64,000 nucleotides of DNA from an uncultured Candidatus Saccharibacteria bacterium (GCA_947166405.1 CAMVEA010000001.1:1-64000), one strand, 5' to 3'. Counted from the first letter of the stretch, positions 1 to 10,348 are shown. Notes: generated by a model from the sequence alone, not told the origin. Made by a program: numbers and translations.

Positions 1-330
1 GAAGTCCATCTTGGTTCTCTGCATCATCCCAAACTTTGAGGATAGAAGCACTGGTAGTTTCTGGTGTATGGTGGTTAGTAATAGTAGTGAGTCTGCCTTC
101 GGTAGTATTTCCAGAAATGGTGTAGCCGGTTGGGAGGGTTGGTTCATTCCAAGTGTAGGTAATTCTTTGTCCTGCATTAAAGGCTGGTAGATTCTCAATC
201 GTAGCAGTCCAGTTATTGCCAGCATTAAGTGTAACAACGTCACCATTACTTAGTCTCACTTCGATACTACTAGGACGAAGTCCATCTTGGTTCTCTGCAT
301 CATCCCAAACTTTGAGGATAGAAGCACTGG
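1..330 (-). repeat. Near-identical Cna-B coding repeats, period 276 bp
   Basis: Bases 1-54 and 277-330 are identical (GAAGTCCATCTTGGTTCTCT and onward). The offset of 276 bp equals 92 codons, one Cna-B module. The rest of the module is more diverged. The array runs off the left edge, so its copy number is unknown. Confidence 0.9.
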
Positions 331-3300
331 TTCGTGGCGTATGTGTATTTGTAACAATAAAGCCACCATCAACGTCGCCGCTTACAGAAGATGCATAAGT
401 ACCATTTCCATCAACGCCACTAATAACGCCAGCCAAAGTCTCCGTAATCGAATATACGATTTCATGATGCAAATCGCCTTCGCCAGTAAATCTCAGCAAA
501 TCATTCCAAGTATATGTCCAGTCATTGTCAGCGCTCAAGATTTCTCTGTAAATCTCGTTACCATCTTGCGACAAAACCACTTCAACACTAGCTGGTCTAA
601 TATTATCGTAATTATTAACATCTTCCCATTCCTTTCGCACATTAATATTTACCAAAGGAATGTGACTATTAACGATTCTCCAATCTCCATCCGCAATGAA
701 GCCATTCAAAGTTTGCGTATATCCATCAGGAACAAATGAAACATACGTACCAGTAGCTTCGTCCAATTTCAACTCGCGCATAGAATAATTGATTCTCTCG
801 CCACTACTATAACGCGCCAAATCTTCCCATGTAAACGTCCAATTATTATCAGCAGACAAAGTCACAACTTCCGAAAGTTCCTCGCCAATATATAAACCTA
901 CATAAATAGTCTCTGGCCTTAAATTATCATAATCCCCCTCATCGTCCCAAACTTTTGTCACTATCATATCCACGACTTCGTATACATTTTCCATTGTTAC
1001 ATAATAAGCAGCGTTAGTCATTGTAATCTGACCAGACACCGTTCTGTCGGAAGAATTGAAAGAATCAAACAACCCTTTATTTACACCCAAAATCGCAATA
1101 CTACTTCCGTCTGAATAATATTCCCTTACCACATACGACCTATCAGTTGGCAAATTCTCAAACATATACTTAGCAAAGTACCTATTGTTTTCCTGATCCA
1201 AAACAATTTCCGCATCCATAGTTCCATATTCAACATAAATGTCAGACTCTTCTTGATGATACAAAACCTTATAAGTTACCGAATCAGGAAGAGACTCCTC
1301 TAGGCTATTCCAATATCTTGTACCGTCAATTGAGGCAACCCCGTCCTTTTCAGAAATCACCGAATAATTATCGTCACGCGCATCAATCATCACATCCTGT
1401 TCGAATGCGCTAGCACCACTTTCATACACATATTTTTCGATCTCATGCTCCGTCACAGAATAAGTCGCTTCGGTAGTAAGGTTTAAGAAGCGTAGGGATT
1501 GTGTAGTTGTCAAACCAATCGTCAAAACTTCAGTTTCATTATTAGGACCATGATAATACCCTGTCCATGCGCCATCTTTCACCTCTTTTACAAAATTCCC
1601 AATTTTCTCACCATAATCCACATAATTATTTGTCGCAGAGTCCCATACCGAGAAGTAAAGATCGTCAATTACAAGGCCCCCTTCTCCGTCCGAAACCATA
1701 TTACCAGGATCATATACATTGATATCAAATGTAAACACATCACCCTCATTCGCTTGTCCTTCAACCACCTTTTTAATGTTCAAATTGCTACGACGGTAGT
1801 TAATTGCACCGATAGTTGGGTTAATATCATTATTCTCGTGTCGGAAAGACAAAGATGCATTGGATACAACCGACACAACACGGTTATATTCTCTTTGTTC
1901 GACCTCCGAAAGTGCATTATATTCATCTTCGCTGAGCCATGGCTCTACTTCCACATGATAGTTAATTAAACCACCAGCTGGACCATATTTATCAAGATAC
2001 TTGTTATATTTTTCGAAATATGAGTAAATTACATGACCTTCAGTATCGTCATCATTGTAATAAAACCTATAACCTTCCTCCGTACTGTCATCCTTCACGA
2101 GGTAGAAAGTATCATAAGCATTGCCGATATTATCCACTAAGTGAACAGTGAGCTCATCAGGTACTCCTGGCTCAATTGGCCAACCAGCTAAACTTGCAAT
2201 AAAATCTATCTCACTAACTTCATTTATCAAATATACATAGTCACCAATCTTCACAAAATGGTTGCCATTATCAGAAGTCACAAATAGATAATCTGCATTC
2301 GGATCATCAAATTCTCTCGGAATATGATAATCAGCCAAAGGCTTGCCATTCAAAGCAAACTGATTAAGCGCATTATTGTCCATCCGAATGAGTTCCGTAA
2401 GCGCACCATTAATCACCATTGGATGGATGGTCTCGGCGACAAGCTGCCAATAATATTTATCGTTCCCCTCTTCTACAAAGAAATAGTCATAACCTTCGTC
2501 AAGAATTTTTACACCACCTTCCTTTGCAACCAGTTTTTGACGTCCAGTAATAGTAGTTTCGTAAACATAATCAATCGTCATTAACCCAGGAGAAATGTTA
2601 ACACCATCAATTACCCAATTATTCTCCTTGGTCAGCACTTTTCTCAGGTATTCTTTCGGACCATATTCTTCATTATAAGCCGCAAGTTCAGCCTCACTCA
2701 TTGAAGAGGTATCAATCTCACTACTGGGCACCTTTTGCTGATAAAGAATAATTGTGACATCTTCGCCTTCACGCCAGTCAAGGATATTAAACCATTTTTT
2801 CTCAATACGAATAGTTTCTTTTGCAACGGCAATCCCATTTGGATTCGTAAATGGCGATGACATCTCATCCCCACTCACGCGCGTATCCGAATAAGAAAGC
2901 GTAGCGTCAGTATTAGTACGAACTACATAATTGCATTCACCATCACTACAATATCTTAAAATGTATTCACTAAGCCCAGACTCTTCAAGCTCCGAGTAGT
3001 CGATTTTGCCATTTTCTAGGTCCGCAATAATGTCGAATACTCTTTGTGTTTTCCATACATTAAACTTCACCGTATAAGTCACGCCATTTAGCAGAGGTTG
3101 GTTTTCATCAGTCAAATTCCAAACCACCGACCCATTTACAACTCTAGCCTCAGGTGGCTCTTGTCCGAAAAACAAATCTGGCGAAAGCCCCGTCTCATCA
3201 CCAAGCTCAGCTCCAGATTTTTTCCATTGGATTGTCATCAACCCATTTTGAATATAGCCATTTACCCATCCATCAAAGGAATGGGTGCCAGGAGCTAAAT

Positions 3301-5398
3301 TGTCAGATGGTCTATCATAAGTAATTTTAATACGGTTGTCCGTAGGGTCCTGGTCGACAATGTAGACATAAAACATCTGTCCATTTTCGCGGTCTGTACG
3401 AGTGGTGTAATATTCATATTCACTGCCTTCAGTGTACACTTCAACATCTTTACTCATCCAGTAAGTAAACGATTCTTCGTCGATATCAAGCAGGTTAGCA
3501 ACCTCACCAGACGATAAAGTTACATTGGTTGTAGTACCATCATCAATTGAAACATTGGTCACACCAACAGTTTCTACAATTTTATTAAAAATCTCGTCAA
3601 TAGCGCTATTAAATTCTGTGGTATTAGATGCATTATAATAATAGTCGGTTGGTGTAGTAGTAGCAACTTCGTTTTCACGTTTTTCGCCATGATGCGCATA
3701 ATAAATCACATCATCTAAATAATCCGCCTCACTGCCAAAAGCATAAATACCATATAATATAGTATTTGGGCTATCGGACCCCGAACTATGTGTTTCCGTA
3801 TTAAAAGTCTGGATCTTTCTAGCCTCGTCCTGCGACGGTCCATAACAATCCGAAGCGTTAAGGTAAGTACCATCGGCAGTACCAGCAACCTGCGAAGGCG
3901 CACCGTCCGTCACAAAAATCACAAAAGTCGTATCACCGTCCGTCACATGACCATCAATCTCGTTACCAAGAAATTCCAGTGCCCTCTGCAAGGCAACTTC
4001 ATAATTCGTACCACGACTATACGTGATACCATCGCCGCCAGTATTCAAATTTCCAGTCGACGAAAACTTGCCTAGAATATCATTCTTGTTTGAAGTCCAA
4101 CCTTGCACAACATTTGCACCATGCGAAAACGTAATTACCGCCATTTGAATATTGGATGGGTCTTCAGTACTTTGATGATTAAACAATCGATCCGTAAAAT
4201 CATAAATTGTTTTTTCAGCAGCATCAGCTCGTCTCACATAATCATACCTTGTGCCTGTATACTCAGGATAATTGTTAGAGCTAACCCGATAATAAACAGG
4301 CGTATCAGCAGGAACGGATGTATCATCAGGAATCTGATAACGCGTATTACCAACATAGTAATATAACTGAGTCCTTTGACCATTGACCATGCCGTATCGT
4401 CCAGTTGGATTTTCACGAGTGATATTATTATTCGTGTTAACCATACTGTTCGACACATCATAGACCACCACCACATTCACATGTGGCGGATCGGCTGGCA
4501 CTACCGCAGCACCTTTCACACTAAGCGCAAGTTCAAAAGTACCATTACCATTATCCGTCAAAACTTTCGTATGTTCAGGAATATCGGAATTAACTTTAAT
4601 AACATATTGCGTTTCTGCTTCATCATTCATCGTAACGGTAATATACTCATCGGATGTAAAAGCAGCAAGACTAGTAATAATCACATCATCGGCAGTTTCG
4701 CTAAAAGCAATAATACCATCATTGCTCACCGAAATACTCTTAACGTCACTAACCGAAATGCCGAGGCCAAGTTTATCAATTATATCTGAAAGAGTCGTAG
4801 AGCTCCCGCCGGTAATATAAGTAAGCTTACTATTGTGGTCAAAAATTACATGATACCTAATAGTTTGCTCCCCGTCTTCGTCTTGATTCTCGCCTTCGCC
4901 CTCACGAGCCTGAGTGTCATTCGAGTTAGCATTACCGGAGTTATCAGTATTCTCGTCACTTTCAGCCTCGTTGGCAGTCAACTCTTCCCCATTCTCCGAA
5001 GTCAAATTAAAGCCCGTAAGTTGCTCGTCCGGAGAAGAGGATACATCAGACAAAGATTCACTGCCAAGCGATTCCGCACTAGTGCCAGCTACAGGCTCAT
5101 CATTCTTACTATCTTGCGGAGTCTCAACGGTCTTTTCAGAAGACACACCAGCAACCGCAGGTGGATTAGATTCACTTGACACCGTCAACGGATCCGTGCC
5201 CTCATCAGTAACGATAGTCGGTTCAACGTTATTTGCACTATCTGTGCTCTCGACCACTTCGGAAGCTGTCGGTTCATTATCAACGACCCCTTCCTCCAGG
5301 CCTACTGCGTTTGCATTAATGCTACCAAACCACAAGAAACCAAAAAAACAAAGGATACTTGCAAAAAACGCCAGATCCTTTTTCTTTACTATCCTCAT
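1..5398 (-). CDS. Giant secreted vWA / Cna-B repeat adhesin (partial, 3' end outside window)
   Basis: Open from an ATG at 5398 to the window edge (about 1,799 codons), so it is absent from the ORF track. The product starts with a signal peptide (MRIVKKKDLAFFASILCFFGFLWFG), then an acidic Ser/Glu/Asn-rich stretch. A von Willebrand A domain follows at about residues 305-520, with a MIDAS-like DVSNSM and FVTDGAPS. After a long middle region, Cna-B type repeats begin near residue 1,470 (KVWDDxxxxDxLRPxSIEV, NWTxTWxxL). Cna-B domains form stalks of Gram-positive pilins and adhesins, so a host-attachment role is inferred. Two adjacent repeats share 54 identical bases 276 bp (92 codons) apart, so the array is recently duplicated and continues beyond the window. 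An AGGAGG lies 6 nt before the start. Confidence 0.85.
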   Translation of the reverse strand, partial: MRIVKKKDLAFFASILCFFGFLWFGSINANAVGLEEGVVDNEPTASEVVESTDSANNVEPTIVTDEGTDPLTVSSESNPPAVAGVSSEKTVETPQDSKNDEPVAGTSAESLGSESLSDVSSSPDEQLTGFNLTSENGEELTANEAESDENTDNSGNANSNDTQAREGEGENQDEDGEQTIRYHVIFDHNSKLTYITGGSSTTLSDIIDKLGLGISVSDVKSISVSNDGIIAFSETADDVIITSLAAFTSDEYITVTMNDEAETQYVIKVNSDIPEHTKVLTDNGNGTFELALSVKGAAVVPADPPHVNVVVVYDVSNSMVNTNNNITRENPTGRYGMVNGQRTQLYYYVGNTRYQIPDDTSVPADTPVYYRVSSNNYPEYTGTRYDYVRRADAAEKTIYDFTDRLFNHQSTEDPSNIQMAVITFSHGANVVQGWTSNKNDILGKFSSTGNLNTGGDGITYSRGTNYEVALQRALEFLGNEIDGHVTDGDTTFVIFVTDGAPSQVAGTADGTYLNASDCYGPSQDEARKIQTFNTETHSSGSDSPNTILYGIYAFGSEADYLDDVIYYAHHGEKRENEVATTTPTDYYYNASNTTEFNSAIDEIFNKIVETVGVTNVSIDDGTTTNVTLSSGEVANLLDIDEESFTYWMSKDVEVYTEGSEYEYYTTRTDRENGQMFYVYIVDQDPTDNRIKITYDRPSDNLAPGTHSFDGWVNGYIQNGLMTIQWKKSGAELGDETGLSPDLFFGQEPPEARVVNGSVVWNLTDENQPLLNGVTYTVKFNVWKTQRVFDIIADLENGKIDYSELEESGLSEYILRYCSDGECNYVVRTNTDATLSYSDTRVSGDEMSSPFTNPNGIAVAKETIRIEKKWFNILDWREGEDVTIILYQQKVPSSEIDTSSMSEAELAAYNEEYGPKEYLRKVLTKENNWVIDGVNISPGLMTIDYVYETTITGRQKLVAKEGGVKILDEGYDYFFVEEGNDKYYWQLVAETIHPMVINGALTELIRMDNNALNQFALNGKPLADYHIPREFDDPNADYLFVTSDNGNHFVKIGDYVYLINEVSEIDFIASLAGWPIEPGVPDELTVHLVDNIGNAYDTFYLVKDDSTEEGYRFYYNDDDTEGHVIYSYFEKYNKYLDKYGPAGGLINYHVEVEPWLSEDEYNALSEVEQREYNRVVSVVSNASLSFRHENNDINPTIGAINYRRSNLNIKKVVEGQANEGDVFTFDINVYDPGNMVSDGEGGLVIDDLYFSVWDSATNNYVDYGEKIGNFVKEVKDGAWTGYYHGPNNETEVLTIGLTTTQSLRFLNLTTEATYSVTEHEIEKYVYESGASAFEQDVMIDARDDNYSVISEKDGVASIDGTRYWNSLEESLPDSVTYKVLYHQEESDIYVEYGTMDAEIVLDQENNRYFAKYMFENLPTDRSYVVREYYSDGSSIAILGVNKGLFDSFNSSDRTVSGQITMTNAAYYVTMENVYEVVDMIVTKVWDDEGDYDNLRPETIYVGLYIGEELSEVVTLSADNNWTFTWEDLARYSSGERINYSMRELKLDEATGTYVSFVPDGYTQTLNGFIADGDWRIVNSHIPLVNINVRKEWEDVNNYDNIRPASVEVVLSQDGNEIYREILSADNDWTYTWNDLLRFTGEGDLHHEIVYSITETLAGVISGVDGNGTYASSVSGDVDGGFIVTNTHTPRTSASILKVWDDAENQDGLRPSSIEVRLSNGDVVTLNAGNNWTATIENLPAFNAGQRITYTWNEPTLPTGYTISGNTTEGRLTTITNHHTPETTSASILKVWDDAENQDGL

Positions 5399-5464
5399 AA
5401 TATTCCTCCTACCCCACCAATTATTACTATAGACCGTCCATTTAAACGACCTTATTACTTACCT

Positions 5465-5492
5465 ATTATACAGATATTATTTAGAATTTCAA
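5465..5492 (-). promoter_or_regulatory. Promoter of the adhesin gene
   Basis: On the minus strand TTGAAA, 16 nt, TATAAT, followed by a roughly 60 nt leader and AGGAGG at 5405-5410. The 293 bp between the adhesin and the next gene holds nothing else I can recognise. Confidence 0.6.
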
Positions 5493-5691
5493 TGTTTTTT
5501 CTAATTTTTTCTCAAAAAAGGACAGAACACAAATAAGCCAATTAACACATCGCCAATCAAAACGCTCCCACCATATTCACCAAACGCACCAACCCACTCA
5601 TATCTATAAACTCCGTTTAGTTATAATTATTATATCGCTTATGATAGTCTTCGAGTACTATTATTTTGCAAGTTTGTCCGTATTATTTACG

Positions 5692-6597
5692 CTAGTCTCC
5701 CAGCGTCCTAATCTTCCGAAAATTCACTTTCTCCACCGCCGCTCGCAGTTTCTCTTCGCTACCATAATGCGTCCTCTGCCCTGGGCTATCACTCAGCATA
5801 TGCTGCGCATATGGAAAACTCGCCGCTCGCTCAAGCACTCCCCCAACTCGCCCCACATTACAGTAAACATCCGCGAGTCTCACATCCGATAGCGGCACCT
5901 CAAGCGCCTGCTTCATCTCCTCCGGAAAGAAAGTCAGCGAGAACAAATCCCCATCCGCTTCGCCCGAGGTCCGCCCGTAAGCAATCGAAGTGTTCCCCTC
6001 TATCCACAGCCGCTGATTCAGCGGTTTCATCTTCGCCACCGTCAGGTTCATCTCGCATTTCGCGTACTTCCGTCCCGTCGTATCTTTCATCTCGCACACA
6101 AAATCCCCCTCGCACGTCGTCGTCATCACTGCCCGTTTGGCATCCGGCGATTTCAGCCCATGTTTCTCATCATACGAAATCGTATCACTAATATAGTCGC
6201 ACATAATCCAAGATAGCAACCCCGTCTCTGTATTCTCCGCCACCAGATAAAACTCCGTCCTCGCACCCCAAAACACGCTCGTATGAATCCGAAACATCGT
6301 CACAATTCCATAGTATTTCTCTGGTCCACCTTCAAACACCGCCGTCTTCGCCGGTACGAACCCCGCCGGCAAATAGCGTACGATTTTCTCCGGTTCAGGA
6401 ATTTCATAAAATAGAAACGTACAGTACGGCTCCACCACAAACGGCATCTTGTTTGCCTTCTCCGACGCCTTCGTCACAATCTTCCGCTGCGCCCATATCG
6501 GCAAATGCCGCATCTTCGTCTGCATATAAAGCACCTTCCCGACTTCCATCGGGTCCACCAATCTCTCCACCCCCTTTGCATAATCCAAAATATTCAT
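5692..6597 (-). CDS. Conserved-looking protein of unknown function (301 aa)
   Basis: I do not recognise the family. The protein is soluble, with no signal peptide or membrane segment. A phrase such as YLPAGFVPAKTAVFEGG faintly recalls acetoacetate-decarboxylase-like folds, but this is too weak to name a function. The ORF track starts at 6621, but the second ATG (MNILDYAKG, 6597) is preferred. A TGCTATAAT box ends 6 nt upstream of it, the spacing seen for leaderless genes throughout this window, and there is no Shine-Dalgarno. It lies downstream of the FISUMP gene on the same strand but has its own promoter. Confidence 0.6.
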   Translation of the reverse strand: MNILDYAKGVERLVDPMEVGKVLYMQTKMRHLPIWAQRKIVTKASEKANKMPFVVEPYCTFLFYEIPEPEKIVRYLPAGFVPAKTAVFEGGPEKYYGIVTMFRIHTSVFWGARTEFYLVAENTETGLLSWIMCDYISDTISYDEKHGLKSPDAKRAVMTTTCEGDFVCEMKDTTGRKYAKCEMNLTVAKMKPLNQRLWIEGNTSIAYGRTSGEADGDLFSLTFFPEEMKQALEVPLSDVRLADVYCNVGRVGGVLERAASFPYAQHMLSDSPGQRTHYGSEEKLRAAVEKVNFRKIRTLGD

Positions 6598-6603
6598 AAG
6601 CCC

Positions 6604-6612
6604 ATTATAGCA
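6604..6612 (-). promoter_or_regulatory. Extended -10 promoter, leaderless (301-aa unknown protein)
   Basis: TGCTATAAT followed by GGGCTT and then ATG. With 6 nt between box and start codon, transcription should begin at or next to the ATG. Confidence 0.6.
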
Positions 6613-6627
6613 CATGGCCATCCGCTA

Positions 6628-8373
6628 CTACCGAGCAATACATCGCAATGATTGACCGACGTAGCGACCGCTGAGGCCGTCCGGGTAGACGTAGCCGACA
6701 GAGGTGGCGCTGGCGTAGTACGCTTCGTTCGGATTATCAACTACAGGCGACCGGAAAAAGCCGTTGCCGCCAACGTAGCCCAGCGAACCATACCAGCCAC
6801 CAGAGAGAGGAAGTTTAATAGCTGTGTTCCAAATGTTTGAGTTTTCTATCATGTAAGAATCGCTATCCCAGCCATATTGTTCAAATAAGTATTGGAAGGA
6901 GCCATTCGATGTATTATTACCACTTTTAGGCAAAGTCCAGCCGGCTGGGCAGATAGATTGGTTTACGTCGGTGTATTGTGTAGTATAGCTACTACTATCA
7001 TTCATGGCGACTGCTGCAGTCCAGTTGTAGTAGTCGCCTAGGTGATAGTGAGAGTCACCCGTGGAGGAGATTTGGTTACAAACGTTATTAGTACTATCCC
7101 ATGTACCTCCAGCAGTAGTACAATCTGACTCTGTATAATAGCTGCCTGCGGTACCATTCCAATAGAGTTCACCTGGGTCGTAGGACTCGGGGATAGTGTA
7201 GCCGGTACTATCAGTAGTCCAAGTAGTATCGCTAGTAGCTTTCGTAGCAGAAGCTGGAGTCCAGCTAGCAGTGGCATAACTTGTACCATTCCAGCCTAGG
7301 TCAGTAGTGGTGTTATCATATATTACACTGCCGTCTGTCTTAATGTCATGATCTAGGTTTTGGGTCATCCATAGATTACCGTCTTTTAGTTTGGCTACAC
7401 AGTAAGTTTTATCATCACGTTTATCGGCTAAGTAATATTGTGAGTCTTCAGTCATGTTGTTTAGTATAGTAGCTTTATTAGAACTATTTAGGTCTTGCAT
7501 ATACTTAAGACCTGGGACTGGCGTAGTACAGGATGTGGGTGGAGTAAGTACGGAAGGTGCAGCAGATGATGGATGAACGAGTGTGTATATTACTTGCCCA
7601 CTATACGTATCCGCTGGTTGAGTCTTAGAAATATATGCAGCATAAGTAGTAGTAAGCTTAACTCCGCCAGTAGTATCGGTCATGTCAGTACCTGAGTTCT
7701 TATGAGCTACTTTGGTGTATTCATTTGGGACTACGTGATAGTTGCTAAATGGAGCTTGTGCTGCACCAGATTCTGCAGTACTCGGAAGAGCTACATTTGG
7801 AGCAGAATCAATGGTGAAGGCATTGGTACTAGTCGTATCACCAGAATCTTGTGTTATGGCTAGTTTCATCGCCCAGTTAGATATGTCTGGGCTACCAGCA
7901 GTAGTAGCAATACCGGATTCTATAGTTGCATTGTTACTGGCAGTTGTTCCTACTAGTTTATCACTATTCTCTCCTCCCACTTCATTTCCTGTATACCCTG
8001 CTGCATATATAGCAAATCCTTCATTATCATTACAGAATGCATGGAGAGTAGTACTACCAATGTCTGGAGTATAAGTACCATTCACTATTTCTGCATTGTG
8101 CGACTCCATACCAGTACCAGACATAGTGCAGGCTACCGGAACAGTAATAATAACTTCATCCACTGTGGAGGTATCGTCCGCAGAAACAACACTGGAAGAT
8201 AAGATAACACCAGAAGAAACGGTAAGTCCAAGTAGTCCAAGAGAACTTATTGTAATAATACGATCTACCTTTAACGTATGAACCTTAGAACAACTGTCTT
8301 TAGAGTATTGCGAAAAAGAGTTAAATTCTCCTTTACATTCAGGCTTTTTATGATTGGAATGGTATATGGCCAT
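6628..8373 (-). CDS. Secreted FISUMP-domain protein
   Basis: 581 aa. A cytoplasmic head is followed by a hydrophobic signal/anchor at about residues 40-65 (ITISSLGLLGLTVSSGVILSSSVVSA). A Thr/Ser-rich middle follows. The C-terminal half resembles the FISUMP domain (Fibrobacter succinogenes major paralogous domain): CVAKLKDGNLWMTQNL, SICPAGWTLP, YYASATS and final SLRCIAR. FISUMP modules adopt a C-type-lectin-like fold and are a known scaffold of diversity-generating retroelement targets, with variation at the extreme C-terminus. No reverse transcriptase is in this window. Start chosen at ATG 8373, preceded by AAGGAAC. Surface binding is inferred; the ligand is unknown. Confidence 0.75.
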   Translation of the reverse strand: MAIYHSNHKKPECKGEFNSFSQYSKDSCSKVHTLKVDRIITISSLGLLGLTVSSGVILSSSVVSADDTSTVDEVIITVPVACTMSGTGMESHNAEIVNGTYTPDIGSTTLHAFCNDNEGFAIYAAGYTGNEVGGENSDKLVGTTASNNATIESGIATTAGSPDISNWAMKLAITQDSGDTTSTNAFTIDSAPNVALPSTAESGAAQAPFSNYHVVPNEYTKVAHKNSGTDMTDTTGGVKLTTTYAAYISKTQPADTYSGQVIYTLVHPSSAAPSVLTPPTSCTTPVPGLKYMQDLNSSNKATILNNMTEDSQYYLADKRDDKTYCVAKLKDGNLWMTQNLDHDIKTDGSVIYDNTTTDLGWNGTSYATASWTPASATKATSDTTWTTDSTGYTIPESYDPGELYWNGTAGSYYTESDCTTAGGTWDSTNNVCNQISSTGDSHYHLGDYYNWTAAVAMNDSSSYTTQYTDVNQSICPAGWTLPKSGNNTSNGSFQYLFEQYGWDSDSYMIENSNIWNTAIKLPLSGGWYGSLGYVGGNGFFRSPVVDNPNEAYYASATSVGYVYPDGLSGRYVGQSLRCIAR

Positions 8374-8550
8374 AGTTGTTCCTTTAATTACTTATGGCTA
8401 TTATAACATAGAAATCGGAATAATAAAAAACATTTATCAAAAACACCCCCACAAGTATCCCTCGCCAAAAAATACAAAACACTTTTTAAGTTTCCTCTAA
8501 GCAAACCATTATACAATAAAGCATATAGCAACTTAAATTGGAGATTTCAA

Positions 8551-8997
8551 ATGAAAGATGAACATAATTACAATCATAACCCAACTACCAAGCGTGAAGA
8601 GAGATTCTTTACCAAAGACAAGATTTGCTTTTTCGTCATCGGCTTACTACTCGGAGCCATCATCGCCTCCGGCGCTTTCCTAATTTACGGCAATGTTACT
8701 AAATCAAATCAATCCGCCACCATGCCCGGAAATGGCACTCCACCCAACATGTCAAACGGCGGCACCTCTCCATCCATGCCTGACGGCTCAACCCTACCGG
8801 AAATGCCAGATGGCGAAACTCCACCAGAATTACCAGAAGGCGAGGCCCCCAGCAACTCCGGCACCAATAATTCTAGCAACTCCGACGCCAGCAGCTCTGA
8901 CACCAACGACTCTGGCACCAATAGCACCAGCAATTCCAAATCCCGCCCCGCGAGACCCAATACCAAATCTAACAGCACCGACACCAACGCAAGCTAA
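8551..8997 (+). CDS. Single-pass membrane protein with Pro/Glu repeats
   Basis: 148 aa. A charged cytoplasmic N-terminus (about 30 aa) leads into one membrane helix (ICFFVIGLLLGAIIASGAFLIYGNV). A Pro-rich external stretch has degenerate MPDGxTPPE/LPEGE units, followed by a Ser/Asn/Asp-rich tail. No enzyme motif. GGAG lies 9 nt before the ATG. The next gene starts 10 bp after its stop, so the two form an operon. It may be a stalk or partner for the beta-helix protein; this is inferred from adjacency only. Confidence 0.65.
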   Translation: MKDEHNYNHNPTTKREERFFTKDKICFFVIGLLLGAIIASGAFLIYGNVTKSNQSATMPGNGTPPNMSNGGTSPSMPDGSTLPEMPDGETPPELPEGEAPSNSGTNNSSNSDASSSDTNDSGTNSTSNSKSRPARPNTKSNSTDTNAS

Positions 8998-9007
8998 GGA
9001 TCCTATC

Positions 9008-10348
9008 ATGCAAGAAAACAAGAAAAATCTCATCTACGCATCCATCATCATTACACTTATCGCCACTCTCGGCATCATCTGGTTCTTCCTTATCCAGGCC
9101 ATCAGTCCCACCACTAACCAAATCAGCAACGCCACAACACCCCAGTCCACCACCTCCGCCTCCTATTCTGCCGCCAAGACAATCACCGAATACGCAACTA
9201 TCGAAAGCGGTGAGTTCACCTCCACCAACTCCGACGAAAATGCCATCAATGTCTCCGGCAATATCACCGCGAATCTATCAAATATCACCGTAACAAAAAC
9301 CGGCGACAGTGACGGTGGCGACAGTACCAGTTTTTACGGCACCAATTCCGCCATCATCGCAAAGGATGGCGCAACCCTAAGTATCACAAACGCCAACATC
9401 ACCACCAACGCCACCGGCGCCAACGGCGTCTTTAGCTACGGCGGTTCCGCCACTACTAACAACAGTAGTTCCGACGGCACTACAGTCAATATCTCAGACT
9501 CCACCATCGAAACTACTAAGGATAATTCCGGCGGCATTATGACTACGGGCGGCGGTGTTATGAACGCAAATAATCTTACCATCACCACCGCCGGCACCTC
9601 TAGCGCCGCCATCCGCTCCGATCGCGGCGGTGGCACCGTCACCGTTGATGAAGGTACCTATAAAACCACCGGCAAAGGCTCCCCAGCCATCTACTCCACT
9701 GCCGATATTACCGTAAAAAATGCTAACCTCATCGCTACCGCTTCTGAAGGTGTCGTCATCGAAGGTAAAAACAGTGTCACTTTAGAAAACACCAAATTAA
9801 CCGACACCAACAATACCTTAAACGGTCAATCCACTACATACAAAAACATTTTTCTCTACCAGTCCATGTCTGGCGACGCCGCCGACGGCGAGGCCACCTT
9901 CACTGCCAGAGACTCAAACATCACCACAAATCAAGGCGACACTTTCTATGTCACTAACACTACTGCCACCATTAATCTCGAAAATAATCAGATTATGAAT
10001 AATGACCAAACCGGCAACTTCCTCCGCATCCAAAAAGATTCTTGGGGCAAATCCGGCAGTAACGGCGGCACTGTTGCCCTAAACCTTACCAATCAAAAAG
10101 CCTCCGGCAATATCGTCGTCGACTCAATTTCCAGTCTCACAATGAACTTAACGAATAGTTCGACCTTCAACGGTGCCATTAATTCCGACAATCAAGGCGA
10201 GGTTAACCTCACTCTCGACACCTCCAGTTCTCTCACCCTTACCGCCGACACTTACCTCACTTCCCTAAATAACGTAGACTCAACAAACTCAAATATTAAT
10301 CTAAACGGTCACAAACTCTTTGTAAACGGCGTCGAGTTCACCAAATAA
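9008..10348 (+). CDS. Membrane-anchored Asn/Thr-rich beta-helix surface protein
   Basis: 446 aa from the ATG at 9008; the ORF track extends it out of frame across the upstream gene. An N-terminal signal anchor (NLIYASIIITLIATLGIIWFFLI) precedes a long domain of short repeating strands (SITNANITTN, NNLTITTAG, VTVDEGTYKTTG, SVTLENTKLTD). This is typical of right-handed parallel beta-helix surface proteins. No pectate-lyase catalytic residues are evident, so an enzyme call is not justified. It is rich in C-ending codons (ACC, ATC, GCC). A strong bidirectional terminator follows. Confidence 0.7.
   Translation: MQENKKNLIYASIIITLIATLGIIWFFLIQAISPTTNQISNATTPQSTTSASYSAAKTITEYATIESGEFTSTNSDENAINVSGNITANLSNITVTKTGDSDGGDSTSFYGTNSAIIAKDGATLSITNANITTNATGANGVFSYGGSATTNNSSSDGTTVNISDSTIETTKDNSGGIMTTGGGVMNANNLTITTAGTSSAAIRSDRGGGTVTVDEGTYKTTGKGSPAIYSTADITVKNANLIATASEGVVIEGKNSVTLENTKLTDTNNTLNGQSTTYKNIFLYQSMSGDAADGEATFTARDSNITTNQGDTFYVTNTTATINLENNQIMNNDQTGNFLRIQKDSWGKSGSNGGTVALNLTNQKASGNIVVDSISSLTMNLTNSSTFNGAINSDNQGEVNLTLDTSSSLTLTADTYLTSLNNVDSTNSNINLNGHKLFVNGVEFTK

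Noticed and set aside
216-5432. Numerous plus-strand and short minus-strand ORFs over the first 5.4 kb
   Set aside because: All are shadows of the single long minus-strand adhesin frame, which the track omits because it has no stop inside the window.
8693-9007. Upstream extension of the beta-helix ORF
   Set aside because: It runs out of frame through the 8551-8997 gene; the ATG at 9008 with a signal anchor is the natural start.
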